DNA of 23,359 bases from an uncultured Allofournierella sp. (GTDB lineage: Bacteria; Bacillota; Clostridia; Oscillospirales; Ruminococcaceae). The stretch is taken from NCBI GenBank assembly GCA_944382705.1, contig CALWNE010000010.1:1-23359 (forward strand), written 5' to 3'. Below the pieces are notes generated by a model. The model ran no database searches. It was not told where the DNA came from and saw only the letters and a list, made by a program, of their open reading frames with translations. Of this stretch, positions 7,232-13,516 are shown in pieces; position 1 is the stretch's first letter, and every line of letters starts with the position of its first letter. The position numbers were made by a program, and so were the translations under genes.

Positions 7232-7441
7232 ATGTTGTTCTTAATGCCGGCACAATCTGGACGAGTAAAACGGGAAATCGAAATTGATGTAAACAGCTAC
7301 GGAATGGTTCACCATACTGCCGAGGCACGCCAGGCAGATAGGGCAATGCGTCAGGCAGAAAAAGCCTACCGCCAGTCGCTGGGGATTTACAAACCCACCC
7401 TTTGGGAGCGGATGACCGGTTCCTACAAAAAGGGAGCATAA
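7232..7441 (+). CDS. Small hypothetical protein, 69 residues
   Basis: The frame encodes a 69-residue hydrophilic protein with no signal peptide or membrane segment. The middle (about residues 28-48, TAEARQADRAMRQAEKAYRQS) is charged and alanine-rich, likely an amphipathic helix, and the end is basic (SYKKGA). AAAGGAG lies 11 bases before the ATG and a terminator series follows, supporting a real gene. No clear promoter was found, and the glg terminator separates it from glgA, so it may rely on read-through or an unseen promoter. I do not recognise the family and assign no function. The alternative is a translated leader remnant, but the good binding site argues against that. Confidence 0.6.
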   Translation: MLFLMPAQSGRVKREIEIDVNSYGMVHHTAEARQADRAMRQAEKAYRQSLGIYKPTLWERMTGSYKKGA

Positions 7442-7455
7442 GAGCGGTTCCTTCG

Positions 7456-7549
7456 GCCTATTCCATGGCAGCTGTCATGAAATAGGCGTGAATCCTATTT
7501 CGGCAGGCAGCCCCCCGCCACCCGGCGATATGCAGAGAGGCGGGGGGCT
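7456..7549 (+). terminator. Two stacked hairpins after the small protein gene
   Basis: The first hairpin pairs GCCTATT-CATG with CATG-AATAGGC around GCAGCTGT, with one C-A mismatch. The second is an 11-bp perfect stem AGCCCCCCGCC (7509-7519) / GGCGGGGGGCT (7539-7549). Neither has a long T run; they probably protect or help end the plus-strand transcript before the next terminator. Confidence 0.45.
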
Positions 7550-7570
7550 TGCTGTTCGGTACCATTGATA

Positions 7571-7624
7571 AAAAAACCAGGCTTTTGCCCTCCTGTGCAA
7601 ACAGGGGCGAAAGCCTGGTTTTTT
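7571..7624. terminator. Bidirectional terminator between the small gene and udk
   Basis: AAAAAACCAGGCTTTTGCCC (7571-7590) pairs with GGGCGAAAGCCTGGTTTTTT (7605-7624). The A run at one side and T run at the other give a terminator on both strands, serving the plus-strand small gene and the minus-strand udk, whose stop is at 7658. Confidence 0.88.
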
Positions 7625-7657
7625 GTGTTCTATCAAAAAAGACTGCTGGGCAGAAGG

Positions 7658-8281
7658 TCAATCCCGGTGCCCGTTCAGGTGGTTGTCCAGCCGGTGGAAA
7701 AGCATATCCAGTGCAACGGTATTTTTGCCGCCTTCCGGAATAATCAAATCTGCCCGGCGTTTGCTGGGCTCCACAAACTGCTCATGCATGGGCTTTACCG
7801 TGGTGAGATACTGGGATACCACGCTCTCCAGGGTGCGGCCCCGCTTTTTGACATCCCGCACAATGCGCCGCAGGATGCGAACATCTGCATCGGTATCCAC
7901 AAAAACCTTGATGTCCATCAAATCGCAGAGTTCCTGGCTGGCAAAAATCAAAATGCCCTCCACCAAAATCACAGGAGCAGGCCGAATTTCCAGCAAATCC
8001 TCCGACCGGTTATGCTGAGAGAAATCGTACACAGGGCAGTAGATGGTTTTGCCCTGCTTCAATGCGGCCAGATGCTGCACCATTAACTCGGTGTCAAAGG
8101 CATCCGGATGGTCGTAGTTGGTCAGGCACCGCTGCTCGTAGGTGAGGTGATCCTGCCGCTTGTAGTAGTTGTCATGGCTGATAACGCTGATGCGGTCCCC
8201 AAATCGTTCCTTCAATCGACGGGTTAGTGTGGTTTTGCCGCTGCCGGTGCCGCCCGCTACGCCTAACACCATAATATCCAT
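7658..8281 (-). CDS. udk: Uridine kinase
   Basis: Udk phosphorylates uridine and cytidine to UMP/CMP in pyrimidine salvage. The 207-residue protein has the P-loop GVAGGTGSGKTT at residues 7-18, then HDNYYK, YDHPDAFDT, YDFSQHNRSE, VILVEGIL (Walker-B-like) and FVDTDADVRILRRIVRD, all typical of the uridine kinase/PRK-like family and of normal length. The ATG at 8281 is chosen because AAGGAGG lies 9 bases upstream and the family begins directly at the P-loop; the frame extends further upstream only through untranslated leader. It is monocistronic, with its own promoter and terminator. Confidence 0.95.
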   Translation of the reverse strand: MDIMVLGVAGGTGSGKTTLTRRLKERFGDRISVISHDNYYKRQDHLTYEQRCLTNYDHPDAFDTELMVQHLAALKQGKTIYCPVYDFSQHNRSEDLLEIRPAPVILVEGILIFASQELCDLMDIKVFVDTDADVRILRRIVRDVKKRGRTLESVVSQYLTTVKPMHEQFVEPSKRRADLIIPEGGKNTVALDMLFHRLDNHLNGHRD

Positions 8282-8354
8282 GGAAAAGTGCCTCCTTGCC
8301 ATGTACCTGGAGCAACTGCTCCGGGCACAAACCCTGTGTATCTGTTTTTGGTCT

Positions 8355-8384
8355 ATTATAGCACAGGAGCTAAAATTCCTGCAA
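8355..8384 (-). promoter_or_regulatory. udk promoter
   Basis: On the minus strand TTGCAG (plus 8379-8384) is followed after 18 bases by a perfect TATAAT (plus 8355-8360). The transcript would have a leader of about 70 nt containing a small GGAGCA/TGCTCC palindrome (8309-8322). Confidence 0.7.
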
Positions 8385-8420
8385 CAAAAACCCAAATTGC
8401 TGCAATCTTGCCAGCCCATC

Positions 8421-8458
8421 AAAAAACAGCCTGGCTTGCTTTTAAGCAAACCAGGCTG
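8421..8458 (-). terminator. Terminator of the ABC exporter operon
   Basis: On the minus strand CAGCCTGGTTTGCTT pairs with AAGCAAGCCAGGCTG (one wobble) and is followed by TTTTTT (plus 8421-8426). It begins 28 bases after the stop of the second ABC gene and shares the CCTGG/CCAGG core of two other terminators here. Confidence 0.88.
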
Positions 8459-8485
8459 AAAAACGCCCCGTCAAGGCGGAAAAAA

Positions 8486-10225
8486 CTATTCCTGCCCTGC
8501 AAACTGGCTGTTGTAAAGGGTGGCATAAAAGCCGTTTTGGGCAAGCAGTTCCTGGTGGGTGCCCTGTTCCACAATATGGCCGGATTTCATAACCAGAATT
8601 ACATCCGCCGATTGAATGGTAGAAAGCCGGTGGGCCACCACAAAGCTGGTGCGGCCCTCCATCAGCTGCTCAAAGGCAGCCTGCACCAGCATTTCGGTAC
8701 GGGTGTCAATGTTGCTGGTGGCCTCGTCCAAAATCAGCATCTGGGGCCGGCACAGCATAATGCGGGCAATGCAGAGCAGCTGTTTTTGCCCGGCGGAAAG
8801 ATTGCCGCCACCCGGGGCAATCATGGTATCGTAGCCTTGAGGCAGCTGCTGGATAAACCCATGGGCATGGGCTGCCTTTGCGGCCTGCTGAATTTCTTCC
8901 AGAGTGGCATCCGGCTTGCCGTAGGCAATGTTATCCCGCACGGTGGCGTGTTTGAGCCAGGTTTCCTGCAGCACCATACCGTACAGGCTGCGCAGATCGC
9001 TGCGGCGCATCTCCCGAATGGGAACACCATCCACCTTGATGACACCGCTGTTTACATCGTAAAAACGCATCAGCAGATTGATGAGGGTGGTTTTGCCACA
9101 GCCGGTGGGGCCTACCAGGGCAACCCGCTGGCCGGGTTTTACTTGCAGGCTAAATTGCTGAATCAGGGGCCGTTCCGGCTGATAGGAGAAGGACACATTG
9201 GCCAGTTCCACCTGACCGGTGCAGTGCTCCACCTGAAGGGGCTGGTCCGGGTCCGGTGTTTCTGGTTCCAGGTCAATCAGCCACAGCAGCCGCTGGGCGC
9301 TGGCCAGCGCACTTTGCAGCTGGGTGAGTACCCCTGTTACCTCGTTGAATGGTTTGGTGTACTGGTTGGCGTAGGTCAAAAAGGAGGCCAGGGTGCCCAC
9401 GCTCAGGTGCCCGCTGAGAGCGGCCAGGCCCCCAAACACACCCACACAGGCATAAACAATGTTGTTTACAAAGCGGGTGCCGGGGTTGGCCACCGAGGAG
9501 TAAAACACCGCCCACAGGCTGGAAAATCGCAGGCTTTCGTTGAGAGTGTCGAACTGTTCCAGGCAGGCTTGCTGGCTGCCAAAGGCCTTAATCAGGTCCT
9601 GGCCGCCCACCATCTCGTTCACATAGCCGGACAGTGCCCCCTGGGCCGCAGCCTGACGGCGGAATAAATCTCTGGTACGGCGGGCAACAAACCGGGCAAA
9701 CAGGATGGAAAGGGGGGTAACCAGAACCACCACCAGGGCAATCCAGGCGTTCAGCCGGAACATGATGACCAGAACGCCCAGAATGGTGGCTGCGCCGGGC
9801 AGAAGCTGGGTCAGGCCCTGCAAAAGGCCCTCGGCCACTGCATCTGCATCGTTGACCAGCCGGCTTACAAAATCGCCGTGGGCGGACTGGTCAATCACCG
9901 AAAGGGGAACCCGGCCCAGCTGGTCAAAGGCTTGCTGGCGCATGGACTGGGCTGTTTTGGTGCTGACGGTGCGCACCGTCATGTTCATAAACCACTGGAA
10001 CAGGCTGGAAAGCAGAATGCACCCTGCCATCTGCCAAAGCAGGGGAATAAGGCGTTCAAACTGTACCTGGCCTGCCCCCACCAGGCAGTCAATGGCCTGG
10101 CCAATGAGCACCGGCAGAATGAGCGTGAACAATACCTGAAGCACAGCGGCCGCAATGCCTAGAACCAGGCTGGTTTTGTGGGGCTTCATATAAGCGGCAA
10201 TGCGCCGTATAATCTGGTTTTTCAT
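8486..10225 (-). CDS. Heterodimeric ABC exporter half-transporter, catalytically intact Walker B partner
   Basis: The 579-residue protein has an N-terminal six-helix ABC exporter membrane domain (about residues 15-310) and a C-terminal ATPase. Visible motifs are Walker A GPTGCGKTT (372-380), signature NLSAGQ (475-480, Ala replacing the second Gly of LSGGQ), Walker B LILDEATS with catalytic E501, and switch histidine in VVAHRLST (H532). The start ATG at 10225 overlaps the TGA of the preceding gene (ATGA) and follows AGGAGGT. The two genes fit the BmrCD/LmrCD/TM287-288 type of heterodimeric multidrug or peptide exporter; the substrate cannot be read from sequence. No regulator is adjacent. Confidence 0.92.
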   Translation of the reverse strand: MKNQIIRRIAAYMKPHKTSLVLGIAAAVLQVLFTLILPVLIGQAIDCLVGAGQVQFERLIPLLWQMAGCILLSSLFQWFMNMTVRTVSTKTAQSMRQQAFDQLGRVPLSVIDQSAHGDFVSRLVNDADAVAEGLLQGLTQLLPGAATILGVLVIMFRLNAWIALVVVLVTPLSILFARFVARRTRDLFRRQAAAQGALSGYVNEMVGGQDLIKAFGSQQACLEQFDTLNESLRFSSLWAVFYSSVANPGTRFVNNIVYACVGVFGGLAALSGHLSVGTLASFLTYANQYTKPFNEVTGVLTQLQSALASAQRLLWLIDLEPETPDPDQPLQVEHCTGQVELANVSFSYQPERPLIQQFSLQVKPGQRVALVGPTGCGKTTLINLLMRFYDVNSGVIKVDGVPIREMRRSDLRSLYGMVLQETWLKHATVRDNIAYGKPDATLEEIQQAAKAAHAHGFIQQLPQGYDTMIAPGGGNLSAGQKQLLCIARIMLCRPQMLILDEATSNIDTRTEMLVQAAFEQLMEGRTSFVVAHRLSTIQSADVILVMKSGHIVEQGTHQELLAQNGFYATLYNSQFAGQE

Positions 10226-11976
10226 GGGGTTACCTCCTGGGCCTGATTTGCAGCCGTTTGCTGGGGGCTGACCAGCTTTTGAGAAATGCAAATCTCCTGG
10301 TATACCGGGCAGCTTTGCAGCAGCTGCTCGTGGGTGCCCTGGCCCACAATGCGGCCTCCGTCCAGCACCAGAATCAAGTCTGCATGGCGGATGGTGGAAG
10401 CTCGCTGGCTAATCAGCACAACAGTGGCCCCCTGGGTGCCGGTACGCAGGCTTTGGCGCAGTGCGGCATCGGTGGCGTAGTCCAAGGCACTGGAGGAGTC
10501 GTCCAGAATCAGCAGTTCCGGCTGCTTGGCCAGGGCACGGGCAATGGTAAGCCGCTGCCGCTGACCGCCGGAAAAGTTTTTGCCGCCCTCCTCCACGGGA
10601 GTATCCAGCCCCTGGGCGGTTTGCTCCACAAATTCTTTGCCCTGGGCCAGCTCCAGTGCCCGCCAGAGCTGTTGGTCGGTGGCGTTGGGTGCGCCTAGTT
10701 TCAGGTTGGAACGGATGGTACCGGAAAACAGGTTCACCGCTTGGGGTACATAGCCGATGCAGGCCCGTAAATCTTGCAGCCGGTAGCGGCGTACATCCTG
10801 CCCATTGAACAAAATTTCGCCGCTGGTTACATCGTAAAAACGCAGCAGCAGCTTAGCCAGTGTGGTTTTGCCGCAGCCGGTACCGCCGATAATGCCCACA
10901 GTTTGTCCCTTTTGAATGGAAAAATTCAGGCCGGACAGGGCAGGGCGGCCCTGGTTGTAGGCAAATTCCACCTGCCGGAACTGCACCAGTTCCTGGCTTT
11001 GCCGGGCCTTGGCTCCATCGCCGTCCTGAATGGAAGGCTGGGTGTTCAGCAGCTGGCTGATGCGCTTGCCGCTGGCAATGGCACGGGTAAATTGCACAAT
11101 AAGGTTGGCCAGCACAATGAGAGCCAGCAGGGTTTGGGTCATGTAGTTTACCAGTGCAAATACATCGCCGCTGAGCAGTACCCCCTGCTGGGTAGCCTGT
11201 GCGCCAAACCACAAAAGGCCCAGAATGCCCAGGTTGGCAATGAGATAGGTGAGGGGATTCAGTGCCCCGGAGAACCGGCCCACATGGATGGTAAGCTGGC
11301 TGTGCTCCTGGCTGGCCTGGGCAAAATCCTGCCGCTCACTTTCCTGACGGGAAAAGGCACGGATGACACGGGCGCCTTCCAGTGTTTCGCCAGCCAGTGC
11401 ACCCAGAGTGTCCTGCTTTTGCTGGATGCGGGCATAGTCCGGCAGGGTGCGCTTCATAATCCAGTAAAGAACCGCCACAATCAGGGGAGTGGTGACCAAA
11501 AAGATGCAGGCCACCTGGGCGTTGATGCGGAAGGCCATTACCAGAGAGCCTACCACCAGAAAGGGGGCACGGGTGGCCAGACGCACAAACAGGTTAAGGC
11601 CGTTCTGGGCCTGGGTCACATCGTTGGTGATACGGGTAATCAGGCTGCCAGTGCCAATGGAGTCCGTTTCCTGGGGGGAAAGGGTGAGAATATGCTCAAA
11701 TACATTCCGCCGCAGAGAGGCGCCAAATCCGAAGGCGGCCACGCTGGCAAAATACTGGCACACCAGCCCGGCGGCAATGCCCAGAACCGCCAGCAGCACC
11801 AGCAGGCCGCCCTGCCGCAGCACATAGGCACGGTCGCCGGTTTTAATGCCGATGTCGATGATGTTGGCCATCAAAAGGGGAACCATCAGTTCCAGAATGG
11901 CTTCAAACAGCTTGAATAAGGGTCCCAGTACCAGATGGTGATAGTGCCCCTTGCAGTGATTTAACAGTAATTTCAA
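10222..11976 (-). CDS. Heterodimeric ABC exporter half-transporter with degenerate ATPase site
   Basis: The 584-residue protein has an exporter membrane domain (about 15-310) with hydrophobic spans such as LLVLLAVLGIAAGLV, and a C-terminal ATPase with Walker A GGTGCGKTT (364-372) and full signature NFSGGQRQR (467-475). The Walker B is LILDDS, so the catalytic Glu is Asp (D493), and the switch histidine is Gln (SQR, Q524). This is the pattern of the degenerate subunit in heterodimeric exporters. The start is a TTG at 11976 with GGGAG 9 bases upstream; no ATG is available nearby in frame. The stop overlaps the start of the next ABC gene by four bases, so the two are coupled and form one exporter. 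Confidence 0.92.
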   Translation of the reverse strand: MKLLLNHCKGHYHHLVLGPLFKLFEAILELMVPLLMANIIDIGIKTGDRAYVLRQGGLLVLLAVLGIAAGLVCQYFASVAAFGFGASLRRNVFEHILTLSPQETDSIGTGSLITRITNDVTQAQNGLNLFVRLATRAPFLVVGSLVMAFRINAQVACIFLVTTPLIVAVLYWIMKRTLPDYARIQQKQDTLGALAGETLEGARVIRAFSRQESERQDFAQASQEHSQLTIHVGRFSGALNPLTYLIANLGILGLLWFGAQATQQGVLLSGDVFALVNYMTQTLLALIVLANLIVQFTRAIASGKRISQLLNTQPSIQDGDGAKARQSQELVQFRQVEFAYNQGRPALSGLNFSIQKGQTVGIIGGTGCGKTTLAKLLLRFYDVTSGEILFNGQDVRRYRLQDLRACIGYVPQAVNLFSGTIRSNLKLGAPNATDQQLWRALELAQGKEFVEQTAQGLDTPVEEGGKNFSGGQRQRLTIARALAKQPELLILDDSSSALDYATDAALRQSLRTGTQGATVVLISQRASTIRHADLILVLDGGRIVGQGTHEQLLQSCPVYQEICISQKLVSPQQTAANQAQEVTP

Positions 11977-12044
11977 TATGCTTCACTCCCTTTGTGTTTT
12001 GCAGAAGGATTGCCCGCACTGGCCCCTGGCCGGTACAAACAGGC

Positions 12045-12090
12045 AAAAGGCTGGGCGGCTGCCCCTTATTCAAGGGTGCAGCGCCCAGCC
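12045..12090 (-). terminator. Terminator after the flavoprotein gene
   Basis: On the minus strand GGCTGGGCGCTGC...GCAGCCGCCCAGCC forms a long stem with one bulged base and an inner CCCTT/AAGGG extension, followed by TTTTG. It lies 27 bases after the stop at 12117. Confidence 0.8.
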
Positions 12091-12116
12091 ATCCCATACA
12101 GGTGGATGCTTTTGAA

Positions 12117-12968
12117 TCAGCTGTCCTGGCGATCCAGCCAGTCGGCAGCACTCAGGCCGGCAATCAGCCCTTCGCCCACCGCCTTGGAAACCTGGAGCGG
12201 TGCGCCGGTTACATCACCCGCAGCAAACACGCCGGGCAGATTGGTGGCCATGGAACGGTCCACCACCACCGAGCCGTTGTCCAGTGCAAGACCGGGGAGC
12301 AGGGTATCCGGCGCAATGGCACTGCGCAGAATGAACACGCCTTCAAAGGCTTCCTGCCCATTGCCGATTTGCGCCCAGGAGACGGTTTGCTCGCCGCCCA
12401 CAGCCTTAACGCTGCCGGGCACAAAACGCACCTCGTCCTTCAGCCCTTCCGGGGCCTTGGCAGCCACCAAAGTAACCTGGCAGCCGATGGAGGCCAGGAA
12501 GTTGGCTTCGTGACCGGCCTCCGGCGCAAGCCCCCATACCAGAATTTTTTTGCCCCGGTACAGCATACCGTCGCAGGTGGCGCAGTAGGAAACACCCCTG
12601 CCCAGGAACTCTGCCTCGCCGGGAATGGGCTTTGCTCTGGCAATGCCGCAGGCCAAAATAATCGAACGGCTTTCCAGAATATCGCCGTTAAAGTTAATCA
12701 TAAAGCTGTTGCCCATGGGCAGAATGTTGGCCGCCCGGCCCTCTTTGGGTACAATATCCAGGGCTTTTGCATGAGCAGCAAAAATATCCAGCATCTCCTG
12801 GCCGGTTACGCCGGGTAGGCCCAGGTAGTTGTCCACCCGTTCGGCCTTGCACAAAAAGCCAGGGGCAGCACCCAGCACAGCTACGGTTTTGCCCCGCTGG
12901 TGCAGGTTGATGGCGGCAGAAAGCCCGGCGGGGCCGCTGCCAATCACGGCACAATCAATTCGTTCCAT
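12117..12968 (-). CDS. Thioredoxin-reductase-like FAD flavoprotein with atypical cofactor-binding domain
   Basis: The 283-residue protein has the two-domain thioredoxin reductase layout: FAD loop GSGPAG at residues 10-15, redox pair CATCD (C129, C132) and the C-terminal FAD block FAAGDVTGAP (248-257) with Q259. The nicotinamide domain is abnormal. The GGGxSA motif is replaced by WGLAPEAG (145-152), and the HRRxxxR motif that binds the NADPH phosphate is absent (VTLVAAKAPEG there). Clostridial ferredoxin-dependent (FFTR) and related NADPH-independent thioredoxin reductases lack these motifs, so the electron donor may be ferredoxin; this is inference. No thioredoxin gene is adjacent. The ATG at 12968 follows AGAGG by 10 bases, and its own promoter and terminator suggest single-gene transcription. 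Confidence 0.85.
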   Translation of the reverse strand: MERIDCAVIGSGPAGLSAAINLHQRGKTVAVLGAAPGFLCKAERVDNYLGLPGVTGQEMLDIFAAHAKALDIVPKEGRAANILPMGNSFMINFNGDILESRSIILACGIARAKPIPGEAEFLGRGVSYCATCDGMLYRGKKILVWGLAPEAGHEANFLASIGCQVTLVAAKAPEGLKDEVRFVPGSVKAVGGEQTVSWAQIGNGQEAFEGVFILRSAIAPDTLLPGLALDNGSVVVDRSMATNLPGVFAAGDVTGAPLQVSKAVGEGLIAGLSAADWLDRQDS

Positions 12969-13018
12969 GGTGTTTCATCCTCTTTTCTGCCAAAGCTGGC
13001 GAGTAAAATTCTACAGGT

Positions 13019-13024
13019 ATTATA
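13019..13024 (-). promoter_or_regulatory. Minus-strand -10 box for the flavoprotein gene
   Basis: A perfect TATAAT on the minus strand (plus ATTATA 13019-13024) lies 50 bases before the ATG. No convincing -35 hexamer is found at 16-18 bp, so an activator or an extended element may be needed. Confidence 0.45.
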
Positions 13025-13092
13025 ATATAACACCCGCCAAAAAGCCACAGAAAATGGCGGATAATCCCCCAGCCTTGGCAAAAAAAGATGAT

Positions 13093-13344
13093 TCAGGGCC
13101 TGTGACGGTACTTTTTGCGGGTAGCTGCTCCACCCCGCAGGTGGCGCTCCGCTTTGTTCACCTCCAGCACAGCGTGAGCCTGCTGGTATAAAGCCAGGTT
13201 CAAATGACGCAAGCGGCAGGTGATATCCTTATGTACCGTACTTTTGGAGATTCCAAAAGCCTGTGCGGCGGTACGCACGGTGGCCCCGGTGGAAATAATG
13301 TATTCGCCAAGCAGCACGGCCCGCTCCTCTGGATTTCCTTTCAT
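13093..13344 (-). CDS. spoIIID: SpoIIID-type sporulation transcriptional regulator
   Basis: This 83-residue protein resembles SpoIIID, a DNA-binding regulator of the mother cell during endospore formation. The first half holds the characteristic sequence ERAVLLGEYIISTGATVRTAAQAFGISKSTVHKDITxRL, a helix-turn-helix whose recognition helix is GISKSTVHKDI, followed by a basic C-terminal helix ending RKKYRHRP. The length is slightly shorter than in Bacillus. The ATG at 13344 follows AAAGGAG by 9 bases. A 9-bp inverted repeat overlaps that binding site and a sigma-E-like promoter lies upstream, so tight control is likely. Neighbours are a flavoprotein and a metal ATPase, neither known to be sporulation genes. 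Its presence implies the lineage keeps, or recently kept, sporulation. Confidence 0.92.
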   Translation of the reverse strand: MKGNPEERAVLLGEYIISTGATVRTAAQAFGISKSTVHKDITCRLRHLNLALYQQAHAVLEVNKAERHLRGGAATRKKYRHRP

Positions 13345-13355
13345 AGGGATGCACT

Positions 13356-13380
13356 CCTTTATACGCTGTTTGTATAAAGG
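13356..13380 (-). repeat. Perfect inverted repeat covering the spoIIID ribosome binding site
   Basis: CCTTTATAC (13356-13364) and GTATAAAGG (13372-13380) are perfect complements around a 7-base loop. In the minus-strand mRNA the second arm contains AAAGGAG, so the hairpin would hide the ribosome binding site. It could equally be a DNA operator. Confidence 0.65.
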
Positions 13381-13405
13381 TATGAACGGACAAAGCTGGT
13401 CATGC
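13377..13405 (-). promoter_or_regulatory. Candidate sigma-E-like promoter of spoIIID
   Basis: On the minus strand GCATGAC (plus 13399-13405) and CATACCTT (plus 13377-13384) are 14 bases apart, partly matching the Bacillus sigma-E pattern (KMATATT, 14 bp, CATACAMT). The -35 matches only four of seven positions, so this is tentative. Confidence 0.35.
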
Positions 13406-13426
13406 AGAAAGTTAGCAAAAGAACAC

Positions 13427-13463
13427 AAAAGCCTCTGCCGATTGGAACCGGCAGAGGCTTTTT
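13427..13463. terminator. Terminator of the metal efflux operon
   Basis: AAAAGCCTCTGCCG (13427-13440) pairs with CGGCAGAGGCTTTT (13449-13462) around an ATTGGAAC loop, with A and T runs on the outer sides. It lies just past the minus-strand ATPase stop at 13517 and can act on either strand. Confidence 0.85.
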
Positions 13464-13516
13464 GGTTGCGTTGTTTCAAAGCTGGGGATATCGCTGCATG
13501 GCGGTGGCCTTGGCAA

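Noticed and set aside
8288..9667. Long plus-strand frame opposite the second ABC gene
   Set aside because: Shadow of a clear ABC exporter; the same holds for plus-strand frames at 10774-11919, 13220-14890 and 16813-17856.
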